From: Pseudarthrobacter chlorophenolicus
GTDB taxonomy: Bacteria > Actinomycetota > Actinomycetes > Actinomycetales > Micrococcaceae
Length of the DNA: 64,000 nucleotides
Assembly (NCBI RefSeq): GCF_000962805.1
Contig: NZ_JZTW01000006.1
Span: 62,001 to 126,000, forward strand
Reading direction: 5' to 3'
The notes beneath the pieces were generated by a model, which saw only the letters and a list, made by a program, of their open reading frames with translations, did not search any database and was not told the origin of the DNA. This document shows, piece by piece, positions 20,505 to 29,273 of this stretch. The first letter of the stretch is position 1; every line of letters starts with the position of its first letter. The position numbers were made by a program, and so were the translations under genes.

Positions 20505-21433
20505 CAGCGTTCCCTCCGCTGTTGGATCTTGAACTGGAGCACGGTGACCGTCAGCACGATGAGGAACAGCACCAGCGAGATGGCGGACGAGTAGCCGAAC
20601 TTTCCTTCACCGATGCCCTCCTGATAAATGAGCTGCGACAGCACGGTGGTGGAGCGTCCGGGGCCGCCGTTGGTCATGACGACAATGAGGTCGAAGACTT
20701 TGAAGCTGGAAACTGTCAGCATGACCACCACGAAGAACGTGGTGGGGCGCAGCGAGGGGATGGTGACATTCCAGAAGCGTTGCCAGGCGGAGGCGCCATC
20801 GACTTCGGCGGCTTCGTAGAGTTCGGCGGGGATGGCCTGGAGGCCGGCGAGGTAGAGGACCATGTAGTAGCCCATGTCGCGCCAGACGCTGGTGATGATG
20901 ACGGCGGGCAGGGCCCAGTCGGAACTGGAGGTCCAGCCGGGCGGGTTGGCAATGCCCACGGCCTGCAGGAACTGGTTGATGGGGCCGTTGTCCGGGCTGA
21001 AGAGCATGTTCCAGACCACGGCCACTGCTACCAGTGAGGTGATGTAGGGGAAGAAGATGGCGACGCGGAAGAAGCCGATGCCTTTGAGCTTGCGGTTCAG
21101 GAGCATCGCCAGGAGCAGGGCCAGTGCCATGGTCAGCGGGACGTGGCCGATGGCGTAGACCACGGTGTTGCGCAGCGCGATCCAGAAGGAATCGGACGCG
21201 AACATCCGCTGGAAGTTGGCCAGACCCACCCACTTGGGGGCGGTGAAGGAGGTCCACTCCATGAAGGACAACGCGAACGCGGCCAGGACCGGGATCAGGG
21301 TGAAGGCCAGGAACCCCAGGAAGTTCGGCAGGATGAACGTCCAGCCAATCAGGGTATTGCGCCGGGCCTGCTTCCGGTTGCCCCGGCTGTGGACAGCCGG
21401 GGCAACGGTCGAAGGAATAGTTTCAGTGCTCAT
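20504..21433 (-). CDS. Carbohydrate ABC transporter permease (MalF/LacF type)
   Basis: The 309-residue protein has six membrane helices and the EAA loop YEAAEVDGASAWQRFWNVTIPSLRPTTFFV at about residues 207-235. The N-terminus is basic (RGNRKQARRNTLIGW). It is the partner of the downstream permease, sharing one base of its stop with that start, and follows the binding-protein gene by 9 nt. The substrate is probably an oligosaccharide containing galactose and/or uronate, judged from neighbouring enzymes. Confidence 0.92.
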   Translation of the reverse strand: MSTETIPSTVAPAVHSRGNRKQARRNTLIGWTFILPNFLGFLAFTLIPVLAAFALSFMEWTSFTAPKWVGLANFQRMFASDSFWIALRNTVVYAIGHVPLTMALALLLAMLLNRKLKGIGFFRVAIFFPYITSLVAVAVVWNMLFSPDNGPINQFLQAVGIANPPGWTSSSDWALPAVIITSVWRDMGYYMVLYLAGLQAIPAELYEAAEVDGASAWQRFWNVTIPSLRPTTFFVVVMLTVSSFKVFDLIVVMTNGGPGRSTTVLSQLIYQEGIGEGKFGYSSAISLVLFLIVLTVTVLQFKIQQRRER

Positions 21434-21442
21434 GGCTGCCCG

Positions 21443-22723
21443 TTACTGGCCCAGGACTTCGCTTTTGACGCGCTTGCCCATCTCGGCAACCCCGTCGGAC
21501 ACCGAGCGCTCACCCACCATGATCAGGTCGTGTTCCTGGTTGAGGATCTTGTCCGTGGCGGCAGACTTGTCGCTGACCGGCATTTCCAGGGCAACCTTGT
21601 CCGGGGTGAAGGCCTTCTTGGACAGTTCGTCAGTGGGCATGCCGGCAAGCTTGAAGTACTCGGCGGTGATGGCATCGTTCTGCAGGGCCGGCACAACACC
21701 GATCTTGGAGATGGCCTTGGCGCCTTCCTCGCCCGCGGCCCACTCGATGAACTTCCTGGCCTCGTCCGAGTGCGCGGCGTTCTTGTTGACGGCGAAAGCG
21801 GTGGGCGAACCGAACGTGGTGACCTTGCCGTCGTCGTTCTTCTGCGGCATCGGGGCCAGGCCCCAGTCCACGGTGGACTTGCCGTCCTTCTTGGCCTGCA
21901 GGATGCCGGCGATGTACCAGGTGCCCATGGGCATCATGGCGGCCTGGCCGGTTTCGAACATGGTGCGGTAGCTGGTTTTCTGGCTCTTGGCGGTGCCGAA
22001 GTCCAGCGTGGCGCCGCTCTTCTGCAGGTCCAGGGCGGTGTTGTACTGGTCCTCGAAGAAACCGTAGTCGCCGCTGTTCTGGTCGGCGTCGTCCTGGGCG
22101 GCCGCGATGGCCTGCACCACGGATCGCCAGATGTGGTGGTAAGTGCCGTAGACCTTCTTGCCGTTGGCCTCGGTGGTGAGCTTCTTGGCCAGGGCGGTGT
22201 ACTCGTCCCACGTCAGGTCAGCGGGGTTCTCCACGCCTGCGGCCTTGAGCAGATCCTTGTTGTAGTACAGAAGCCAGAAGTCCTGCCGGTAGGGGGCGGC
22301 GTAGTACTTGCCGCCGATGTCGAAGGCATCCAGACCGGCGAGGTTGTCCTTGCCAACGGTGTCCACCACGCCGTTGATTTCCTGCAGCTGGCCGTTGTTG
22401 GCGTAGCGGGCGTAGTCGATGACGTTCTTCATGGTGAGGACGTCCGTAGTGTCTCCGCCGGCCAGCATGGTGGTGACCTTCTGCGGGTAGTCATCTGCGA
22501 GGATGTCCACGGGTTCGATGTCGATGTCCGGGTTGGCTGCTTCGTAGCTGTCGAAGAGGGCCTTGAATTCCGGGGTGCCTTCGTAGTTCCAGACCGAAAC
22601 GGTCAGGCGGGTTTTGCCTTCCTGGCCTTGGGGTTCGGCCGGTCCGGCGGCGCCGGCACAACCGGACAGGCCCAGGCCTGCGGTGACTGCCAGGGCGATG
22701 GCGGCGAGGGTGGTGCGCTTCAT
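21443..22723 (-). CDS. Sugar-binding lipoprotein of ABC transporter (CUT1)
   Basis: The 426-residue protein has a lipoprotein signal (MKRTTLAAIALAVTAGLGLSGC, lipobox LSGC), then an extracytoplasmic binding protein fold: TVSVWNYEGTPEFKALFDSYEAANPDIDI, LPYDIGGKYYAAPYRQDFWLLYYNKD-like features and GTWYIAGILQAKKDG. The start has AGGAG at 7 nt. It captures the sugar for the two permeases downstream. It lies 52 nt after the hydroxyacid dehydrogenase gene in the same operon. Confidence 0.92.
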   Translation of the reverse strand: MKRTTLAAIALAVTAGLGLSGCAGAAGPAEPQGQEGKTRLTVSVWNYEGTPEFKALFDSYEAANPDIDIEPVDILADDYPQKVTTMLAGGDTTDVLTMKNVIDYARYANNGQLQEINGVVDTVGKDNLAGLDAFDIGGKYYAAPYRQDFWLLYYNKDLLKAAGVENPADLTWDEYTALAKKLTTEANGKKVYGTYHHIWRSVVQAIAAAQDDADQNSGDYGFFEDQYNTALDLQKSGATLDFGTAKSQKTSYRTMFETGQAAMMPMGTWYIAGILQAKKDGKSTVDWGLAPMPQKNDDGKVTTFGSPTAFAVNKNAAHSDEARKFIEWAAGEEGAKAISKIGVVPALQNDAITAEYFKLAGMPTDELSKKAFTPDKVALEMPVSDKSAATDKILNQEHDLIMVGERSVSDGVAEMGKRVKSEVLGQ

Positions 22724-22775
22724 TGCGTGCTCCTTACTGGGTTTTTGGTCTGCCGCATCCGCGGCCGGGGTTGGT

Positions 22776-23789
22776 TCAGGCGCTCAGGGAGAGGTCTTCG
22801 GAGACCACCTGGGCTACGAGCTGTTCTCCGGTGAGGTACCGTTCGAGGTCGTTCAGGGCGGCGTCGGACATCCGCCGGGTTTCGGTGCCCAGCGACCCGG
22901 CGATGTGGGGCGTGAGCACTACGTTGGGCAGGTCATAGAGGACCGAATCCTTCGGCAGCGGCTCGGGTTCGGTGACGTCCAGGAGTGCGTGGATCCGGCC
23001 GGTGGCGCACTCGGCCTCCAGGGCCCGGGTGTCCACCAGTGAGCCGCGGGCGGTGTTGATCAGGGTGGCGTGGTCCTTCATGGCCTGCAGTTCCGCGGCC
23101 CCGATCATGTGCCGGGTTTCCGGCAGCGCCGGGGCGTGGATGCTGACGACGTCGGACTCCCGCAGCAGTTCGGCCAGGCCCACCAGCCGTCCGCCCGCGG
23201 CGGCCACGGCGGCGGGATCGGCGTGCGGATCATGGACCAGGCAGGTGACGTCCTGCAGCTGCTGGACCAGGCGGACCACGCGGCGGCCGATGCGGGAGAA
23301 TCCCACCACGCCGATCACGCGGCCGATGTTGCCCACCTCGCCGCGCGCGGTGGCGTAGGACCAGTCCTCACGCCAGGTGCGGGCGTCGTTGGCCAGCACC
23401 TGGGCCTTCTTCCCGGCCAGCACGATGGACGCGAACGTAAACTCGGCCACCGGAATGGCGTTGGCGTCCGCGCCATTGGTCACCAGGATGCCCCGGTCCC
23501 ACAGTTCCGGTGTGACGAAACTGCGTACCGTTCCGGCGCAATGGAACACCGCCCGCAGCTTCGGCATCCGCTCCAGTGCCGCAGCGTCCAGCAGCGGCAC
23601 ACCCCAGCTGGTCAGCAGGATTTCCACGTCCGCGAGCCGGCCCGCCACCGCCGGATCCTCCAGCGAATCGGTCCACGGCTGCCCGCCCAGATCCACCAGC
23701 CCCGCCAACCGGTCCAACCGGCTCGAATCGAACTGATCAGCAAAGGTGCCGCGGTTCATGACCAGCAGGGCCTTGGGTTTTGGCGTCAT
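22776..23789 (-). CDS. D-isomer-specific 2-hydroxyacid dehydrogenase
   Basis: The 337-residue protein has the Rossmann motif VIGVVGFSRIGRRVVRL and the catalytic trio: Arg in LINTARGSLVD, Glu in LLDVTEPEPLP and His in VVLTPHIAGS. It would reduce or oxidise a 2-hydroxy/2-oxo acid with NAD(P). As the first gene of a sugar-uptake operon, it probably handles a sugar-acid intermediate. I chose ATG 23789, with GGGAGG at 6 nt, over the GTG at 23825, which has no ribosome site. Confidence 0.88.
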   Translation of the reverse strand: MTPKPKALLVMNRGTFADQFDSSRLDRLAGLVDLGGQPWTDSLEDPAVAGRLADVEILLTSWGVPLLDAAALERMPKLRAVFHCAGTVRSFVTPELWDRGILVTNGADANAIPVAEFTFASIVLAGKKAQVLANDARTWREDWSYATARGEVGNIGRVIGVVGFSRIGRRVVRLVQQLQDVTCLVHDPHADPAAVAAAGGRLVGLAELLRESDVVSIHAPALPETRHMIGAAELQAMKDHATLINTARGSLVDTRALEAECATGRIHALLDVTEPEPLPKDSVLYDLPNVVLTPHIAGSLGTETRRMSDAALNDLERYLTGEQLVAQVVSEDLSLSA

Positions 23790-23813
23790 CCCGGCCTCCC
23801 GTCTCTCGTGTTC

Positions 23814-23828
23814 GTTTGCGCTCACAAC
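23814..23828. promoter_or_regulatory. LacI-type half-palindrome GTTTGCGCTCACAAC
   Basis: This resembles LacI-family operators (TTGTGAGCG-type halves) and lies in the 5' leader of the minus-strand operon, just before the chosen start. Symmetry is partial. The local DeoR/LacI hybrid has a DeoR-type DNA-binding domain, so a different regulator might use this site. Confidence 0.35.
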
Positions 23829-23907
23829 CGCAATTCATGTCTTGCATCACATCTAACAATCAGTAGATACTCATGAACAAGACAGAACAAGCAAGTCATT
23901 CAATTTC

Positions 23908-23931
23908 GTTCTAAAACGATCGTATTCGAAC
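23908..23931. promoter_or_regulatory. 24-bp imperfect dyad in the divergent promoter of the sugar locus
   Basis: The core ACGATCGT (23916-23923) is a perfect palindrome, flanked by GTTCTAAA (23908-23915) and ATTCGAAC (23924-23931), which match in 6 of 8 symmetric positions. It ends one base before ATG 23932, between the two divergent operons. It is the best candidate operator for the regulator at 25929. Confidence 0.55.
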
Positions 23932-25932
23932 ATGAGGCAGATGATGATGTCCCCTTCCGGTCCCCACACCGTGCTGCAGGTACCGGCGGCACCACTGGCA
24001 GCTGCCTGGGGATCCGACGCCTCCCGACCGTCGCTGCTTCACCTGTTGCCCGGCGCGGCCGGGCGCATGAGTGTTCCCGCAGCGGGCAACAAAGCCTGGC
24101 AGTCCGAGGGGCTGAATGTGCCCGGGGCTGTTGTCCGGCAAGCAGAAATGGAACGGGGAACGCCGTGGCCCCAGCCCCTGGTGTCCCACTACGCCCGGTA
24201 TTTCCGGGACGGAAACCGGACAGCCTACGAAGGCCTGGTGGCTGCACGCCAGCAACGGCTGACCCGCGCCGTCGTCATGGCCCTGGCCAGCAATCCCGGC
24301 CGCCGGGGCGCGAACGCCGACGAGGCGGAAGCATGGCTCGACGAGGTTATCGACGGCGCGTTCCTGCTCTGCGAGCAGAGCTCATGGAGCTGGGCCGCGC
24401 ACGACGATGTCTTCCGCCGGACGGGCTGCGTCGTCCCGGACCTCGCCACCCCCTACCTGGACCTCGGCGCCGGGGAGGTGGCCGCGCAGCTGGCATGGCT
24501 GGACCATGTCCTGGGCGAACAGCTCGATGACAGGGCGCCGGGGCTGCGGAGGCGCATCCGCGAGGAGGTCACCGCACGCGTCATCCGGCCTTTCCTCGAC
24601 CGGCTGGATTGGCACTGGCTGGGCCTGGACGGCGACGTCCACAACTGGAACCCCTGGATCCACTCAAACCTGATCGCCGCGGCAGTGTTCCTGATGGATG
24701 ACCCGGAAACCCAGGCACACACTGTGGCCCGCTGCATCGAAGGCCTGGACCGGTTCCTGGCATCCATCCCCGCGGACGGCGCCATTGACGAGGGCTTTGC
24801 CTACTGGTGGAACGGCGCCGGGCGGGCGCTGGAGGGGCTGGCCCTGTTGGAACAGGCCACGGGCGGCGTGCTGGATGGCGGCCTTCCGGTGGTCCGCGAA
24901 CTGGTCGCCTTCCCGCACCGCATGCACATCGGCGGCGCATGGTTCCTCAACGTGGCCGATGGCCCAGCCCGCGCTGCGGACGCCCTTCCGTGGGACATGC
25001 TGCACCGCTGGGCGGTCCGGCTGGGTGATCCGGAGGCGGCCGCCCACGCCGCTGCCATGGCCACCGGCGCACCGGACCCCGCCGCAGGGCTGGGCCGGGT
25101 CCTGCACACACTCCTCGAACGCCAGGCATCCGCGTCCAACGCCCCTCCCCTCGTGGCCACCACCTATCTGCCATCGGTCCAGATCATGGTGGCCCGGGAA
25201 GCCGGGGGAACGGCGGACGGGCTGCTGCTGGCGGTGAAGGGAGGCCACAACGGCGAGCACCACAACCACCGCGACGTCGGCTCGGTCGTTGTTGCCGTGG
25301 ACGGGGTTCCGCTGCTGGTTGACGCCGGGCAGCCCACCTACACGGCCCAGACGTTCGGCCCGGACCGCTACGGCATCCGTGCGATGCAGAGCAACTGGCA
25401 CAGCGTCCCTGCCCCGTTCGGCCTTGAGCAGGGAACCGGCAGGGACTTTGCCGCCGGCGTCCTCAATGCCCCCACGCCGGAGCGGCCGCAGCTCGAACTC
25501 GCCCTGGGAGCCGCCTACGGGTTTGAACCCCAGGCCTGGATCCGGACGGCGGAACTGCAGCGGGCACCCGGCCGCATCACCATCGCCGACCGCTGGGATC
25601 TTCCCGTGCCGCCCGCCGGCGGAACGGCCGACGTCGACATCACCTTCCTCACGGCGGGAACCGTGGGCCTCGGCGCGGATGGGACGGCGACCGTCCGCCC
25701 GGACGGCATCCCGGCAGTTGACGCGTCAGCCCGGACCCAGCGGGGAGCTGCCCTGCGCTGGGACCCTGCAGCCGCCGTCGTCCTCGTGGACGAATGGCAG
25801 CTGGACGATCCGCTCCTTGCCGACGCGTGGGGACCGCGGCTGACCCGGCTGCGTTTCCGCATGCCGGCTGCACCATCCCCTGCTTTCCGCGCCACCGGCG
25901 CATTCACCCTTACTGTGGAGGCAACACCATGA
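23932..25932 (+). CDS. Heparinase II/III-family polysaccharide lyase-like protein
   Basis: The 666-residue protein has an N-terminal alpha-toroid region (about residues 100-400; VHNWNPWIHSNLIAAAVFLMDD, YWWNGAGRALEGL) and a C-terminal beta-domain with the heparinase II/III signature GGHNGEHHNHRDVGSVVVAVDG followed by LLVDAGQPTY. Members cleave uronic-acid-containing polysaccharides by beta-elimination. No signal peptide is visible, so it may act on imported oligosaccharides. The start is uncertain: four in-frame ATGs occur at 23932-23949 and the first overlaps the dyad operator. The next gene overlaps by 4 nt. Lyase chemistry is inferred from family. Confidence 0.8.
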   Translation: MRQMMMSPSGPHTVLQVPAAPLAAAWGSDASRPSLLHLLPGAAGRMSVPAAGNKAWQSEGLNVPGAVVRQAEMERGTPWPQPLVSHYARYFRDGNRTAYEGLVAARQQRLTRAVVMALASNPGRRGANADEAEAWLDEVIDGAFLLCEQSSWSWAAHDDVFRRTGCVVPDLATPYLDLGAGEVAAQLAWLDHVLGEQLDDRAPGLRRRIREEVTARVIRPFLDRLDWHWLGLDGDVHNWNPWIHSNLIAAAVFLMDDPETQAHTVARCIEGLDRFLASIPADGAIDEGFAYWWNGAGRALEGLALLEQATGGVLDGGLPVVRELVAFPHRMHIGGAWFLNVADGPARAADALPWDMLHRWAVRLGDPEAAAHAAAMATGAPDPAAGLGRVLHTLLERQASASNAPPLVATTYLPSVQIMVAREAGGTADGLLLAVKGGHNGEHHNHRDVGSVVVAVDGVPLLVDAGQPTYTAQTFGPDRYGIRAMQSNWHSVPAPFGLEQGTGRDFAAGVLNAPTPERPQLELALGAAYGFEPQAWIRTAELQRAPGRITIADRWDLPVPPAGGTADVDITFLTAGTVGLGADGTATVRPDGIPAVDASARTQRGAALRWDPAAAVVLVDEWQLDDPLLADAWGPRLTRLRFRMPAAPSPAFRATGAFTLTVEATP

Positions 25933-27092
25933 GCCCTGAGCAACCGTCCGAACCCACCGGAAAGTCGCTGTTTTCGCTGCAGCGCCGGGAACGGCTCATG
26001 GAGGAGCTGCGGGCGCACGGTGCCATCACCGTCCGGGACATCGCGGCGAAGCTGGGCGTCAGTGAATTGACGATCCGCCGCGACGTGAACATCCTCGCGG
26101 ACGAGGGCCTGGCGTCCCGCGTTCACGGCGGCGCCACGCTGCCCAGCCCGCTGGACCGCTCGGCAGCAGGGCGGGCTGCCCAGCACAGCTATTCCATCGG
26201 CATGGTGGTCCCATCACTGGACTACTACTGGCCGCAGGTGATCAGCGGGGCGCGGGCCGAGGCGGAAGAGCAGAACCTGCGGATTCTGGTGCGCGGGTCC
26301 GCGTACGACGCCGCAGACAACCGCAGGCAGGTGCAGGCCCTGCTGGACACCCAGAACATCGACGGCCTGATCGTGGCGCCGGACATGGGCGGTGACCACG
26401 GGCCCGAACTGATCCGCTGGCTGAACGCCCTGCCCATCCCGGTGGTGCTCGCCGAACGGCGTGCGCCGGCCGAGATTCCCGCGCACCGCCTTGAATGGGT
26501 GGCCACGGACCACGCGTTTGGCGCCGGTATGGCCGTGCGGCACCTGTGGCAGGAAGGCCACCGGCGGATCGGCTGCCTGACTGATTCATCCAGTCCCACC
26601 AGCCCGCACGTGGTCCGCGGCTGGCACCAGGCCCTGGCCGCGCTGAAGATTCCGCTGGAGGGTTCGGTCCACGAGGACTCCGCACAACAGGGCCCCGCCA
26701 GCCACGGCAACGGTGGCCGGGCCAGCCACTTCGACCACGTACTGGAACTGTGCACGAAGACCGGTACCACGGCGATGCTGGTGCATTCGGACACCCAGGC
26801 GGTGGCATTCGTGCAGCACTGCGTGGACCGCGGACTTTCCGTTCCGGGGGACATGGCGATCGTGGGGTACGACGACGAGGTGGCCTACCTGGCCGAGCCC
26901 GCCATCTCCGCCGTCCGGCCGCCCAAACAGTACGTGGGCAAGGTGGCGGTGCAGCTGATGGCCGCCCGGCTGGCCGAGGGCAGGATGCGTCCCGTGCACC
27001 GCATCGAGCTGAACCCGGACCTGATCCTGCGTGAATCCTCCATCGGGGCTCCACGGATTCCGGCTGCCGGCGTGCTGCAGGACTCCCTGTGA
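25929..27092 (+). CDS. Hybrid regulator: DeoR-type HTH fused to LacI-type sugar-binding domain
   Basis: The 387-residue protein starts with a DeoR winged helix (RRERLMEELRAHGAITVRDIAAKLGVSELTIRRDVNIL, then the DeoR hallmark HGGA) at about residues 18-72. From about residue 85 it switches to a periplasmic-binding-protein-like effector domain as in LacI/GalR proteins (SIGMVVPSLDYYWPQVISGARAEAEEQ, GLIVAPDMGG, MAIVGYDDEVAYLAEPAISAVRPP). It probably represses both divergent operons and responds to a sugar. Start and stop overlap neighbours by 4 nt (ATGA and GTGA), so it is co-translated with the lyase and the DUF2264 gene. Confidence 0.88.
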   Translation: MSPEQPSEPTGKSLFSLQRRERLMEELRAHGAITVRDIAAKLGVSELTIRRDVNILADEGLASRVHGGATLPSPLDRSAAGRAAQHSYSIGMVVPSLDYYWPQVISGARAEAEEQNLRILVRGSAYDAADNRRQVQALLDTQNIDGLIVAPDMGGDHGPELIRWLNALPIPVVLAERRAPAEIPAHRLEWVATDHAFGAGMAVRHLWQEGHRRIGCLTDSSSPTSPHVVRGWHQALAALKIPLEGSVHEDSAQQGPASHGNGGRASHFDHVLELCTKTGTTAMLVHSDTQAVAFVQHCVDRGLSVPGDMAIVGYDDEVAYLAEPAISAVRPPKQYVGKVAVQLMAARLAEGRMRPVHRIELNPDLILRESSIGAPRIPAAGVLQDSL

Positions 27093-29038
27093 GCGCCGCG
27101 CCCCTGGCCATGCCACCGCTGGACTTCGGCGCCTCGCCGTATACCGGCCTCACCAGGGACCACTGGTGTGCCTACGCCGACTACCTGCTGCGGTCCGCGC
27201 ACCGCCATGCCACGGAAGACCACGCCAACCTGTACCTGCCCGGTGCCACCAGCGCCTACGGCCGGAAGAGCGATTCGCTGGAGGCCTTCGCCCGGACCTT
27301 CCTGCTGGCCTCCTTCCGGATTGCCGGTGATCCGGATGGCACCGGTTGGCTGGCCGACTGGTACGCGAAGGGCATCGACGCCGGAACCAACCCCGCGAAC
27401 CCGGACCGGTGGCCCACCCCGGGCGAACTGGACCAGGCCAAAGTGGAGGCGGCATCGCTGGCCGTGGGACTCGCACTGACCCGGGAGGTGCTGTGGGACC
27501 GGCTTCCTCAGCGCGTCCAGGAACAGCTGGTGGCCTGGTTTGAGACCGTGATCGGCCAGGCGTACCCGCCCATCAACTGGGTGTGGTTCCAGATTGTCGT
27601 CGAAAAGTTCCTCGCCGGCGTGGGCGGACGCTACTCGGAGTCGGACATCGACGCCGGGCTGGCCATCCATGATTCCCTTTACCGCGGCCACGGCTGGTTT
27701 GCCGACGGCCCTGAGCGCGCCTACGACCACTACGTGGGCTGGGCGTTCCAGGTCTACCCCCAGCTGCTGCAGCTGATGGCTCCGGAGGACCCCCAGGTGA
27801 AGGCCCGTGCCGAGCTGGACGGCGAACGGCTGGCCGATTTCCTGGACGACGCCGTCCACCTGGTGGGCGCTGACGGTGCCCCGCTGGTCCAGGGCCGGAG
27901 CCTGATCTACCGGTTCGCGGCAGCAGCACCGTTTTGGTCCGGACAGTTCGCGGGTCACACACGGTTGACACCCGGTGTGACCCGGCGGGCGGCCTCCGGC
28001 ATCCTCAAGTACTTCCTGGACCGCGGCGCCCACAACGCCGACGGGCTGCTGACCATCGGCTTCCACTCCGAGTTCCCGGGCATGAAGCAGTCCTATTCCG
28101 GCGCGGGGTCCCCTTACTGGGCCGCCAAGGGCATGATGGGCCTCGCCCTTCCCGCGAACCACCCGGTGTGGACGGCCGTCGAGGAACCGCTGCCGGTGGA
28201 AACCGGCGACACGCAGCGCTTCATCACGGCACCGGGCTGGCAGGTAGACGGGACCGTCTCGGACGGTGTGGTGCGGATCCGGAACCACGGAACCGACCAC
28301 GCCAACGCCGGCGTTAGGATAGCCGATTCCCCGCTCTATGCGCGGCTGGGCTACTCCACAGCCACGTTCCCGGACCTTGCTGCGGAATCACTGGACAACG
28401 CCGTCGCGTTCGCCGATGCGGCTGGCCGGCTGACGCACCGGACCGGGTTCGAGTTCCTTGGCCATTTCCGGCACGACGGGATGCAGGTGGGGGCCTCGCG
28501 CTTCACCGCGCACTGGATCGAGGTGGATCCCGACGGCGGCCCGGACCACGGCAGCGGCGCTGCGGGAACTGCCACGCCGGGGCCCGAGGTGACGGTGGCG
28601 TCCGTGACGCGGGGTGCCGTGGAACTGCGGCTGGTGCGGATCCGCAACGCAGCAGGCAGCGGCGCCCGGCTGCGCATTGGCGGCTGGCCGGTGGACACCG
28701 CGGCGGGCCTGGCCAGCGAGGTCCGCCCTGTGGAGTGGGGCGGGGTCCTGGACGACGCCGGCACCTGGCGCCGCGAGGCCCCGCACCCGGCGGGGGAGCA
28801 CCTGGCCATCCCCTGGATTGGCACCGCCGGTGCGGTGGCCGACGCGGACTATGCCGCCGTCGTCGTGCTCTCAGGAGAAGGTTCCCTCGCCGAAACGTAC
28901 GGCGCACGCCTCGTCGCCAACGGCCGCTTCGCCTTCGCGGACGGCGCCACGATCGACGTTGATGCGGTATTTTCGCGTTTGCGCAGCTCGATCCTGCGTA
29001 GGAACCCCCGGGTCCACTCGACAACCTCTCAACGTTGA
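27089..29038 (+). CDS. DUF2264-family protein, possible uronidase
   Basis: The 649-residue protein shows the DUF2264 pattern: an N-terminal alpha-toroid (SRDHW-like start, YGRKSDSLEAFARTFLLASF, INWVWFQIVVEKFLAGVG, GWFADGPERAYDHYVGWAFQ) and a C-terminal beta-sandwich half. As I recall, some DUF2264 proteins are classed as beta-glucuronidases (family GH154); I did not check this here. With a lyase-like protein and a beta-galactosidase nearby, removal of uronate from oligosaccharides would fit. It starts at GTG 27089, overlapping the regulator stop. No signal peptide is visible. Confidence 0.8.
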   Translation: MSAAPLAMPPLDFGASPYTGLTRDHWCAYADYLLRSAHRHATEDHANLYLPGATSAYGRKSDSLEAFARTFLLASFRIAGDPDGTGWLADWYAKGIDAGTNPANPDRWPTPGELDQAKVEAASLAVGLALTREVLWDRLPQRVQEQLVAWFETVIGQAYPPINWVWFQIVVEKFLAGVGGRYSESDIDAGLAIHDSLYRGHGWFADGPERAYDHYVGWAFQVYPQLLQLMAPEDPQVKARAELDGERLADFLDDAVHLVGADGAPLVQGRSLIYRFAAAAPFWSGQFAGHTRLTPGVTRRAASGILKYFLDRGAHNADGLLTIGFHSEFPGMKQSYSGAGSPYWAAKGMMGLALPANHPVWTAVEEPLPVETGDTQRFITAPGWQVDGTVSDGVVRIRNHGTDHANAGVRIADSPLYARLGYSTATFPDLAAESLDNAVAFADAAGRLTHRTGFEFLGHFRHDGMQVGASRFTAHWIEVDPDGGPDHGSGAAGTATPGPEVTVASVTRGAVELRLVRIRNAAGSGARLRIGGWPVDTAAGLASEVRPVEWGGVLDDAGTWRREAPHPAGEHLAIPWIGTAGAVADADYAAVVVLSGEGSLAETYGARLVANGRFAFADGATIDVDAVFSRLRSSILRRNPRVHSTTSQR

Positions 29039-29098
29039 CGAGTACTCGCGAGTAGCAAAGTAGCCGGAGGGGTACTTAAGACGAGTACTCGCTACTGG
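29039..29098. promoter_or_regulatory. Cluster of CGAGTA/TACTCG half-sites upstream of LAL regulator 1
   Basis: Half-sites CGAGTA occur at 29039, 29049 and 29082, and TACTCG at 29043 and 29086, with a near copy TACTGG at 29093. CGAGTACTCG itself appears twice, 43 bp apart. The arrangement CGAGTA-N5-TACTGG (29082-29098) is the one spaced correctly to a -10-like TAATTG at 29122. Confidence 0.6.
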
Positions 29099-29127
29099 TG
29101 CCTGTCAAGAGTCCAGCTGATTAATTG
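29082..29127 (+). promoter_or_regulatory. Putative promoter with CGRGTA-N5-YACTCG-type box, LAL 1
   Basis: The box CGAGTA-CTCGC-TACTGG (29082-29098) is followed after 23 nt by TAATTG (29122-29127). The same arrangement occurs before 35151, 40071 and 46400. The transcript would have a 5' leader of about 140 nt before GTG 29274. Confidence 0.5.
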
Positions 29128-29273
29128 GGGCTGTCACTACTTGATTGGCGGGGACCCGGTCAAGGTGGCGGTTGGCGGTTAGGGGCCCCCGAAAGCCTGA
29201 TCCGCCGACGCCCGGACAAGGGGGCGTCGGAGGATCGGGCATCGCGACGTCTACCAGCAGAGGGGGCACCGGG

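Noticed and set aside
21143..22834. 563-codon open frame opposite the permease and binding-protein genes
   Set aside because: It is a shadow frame spanning two real genes and their gap; no family pattern.
29145..29273. N-terminal extension of LAL 1
   Set aside because: The extra residues are Gly/Pro/Arg low complexity, and GTG 29274 has a good ribosome site.
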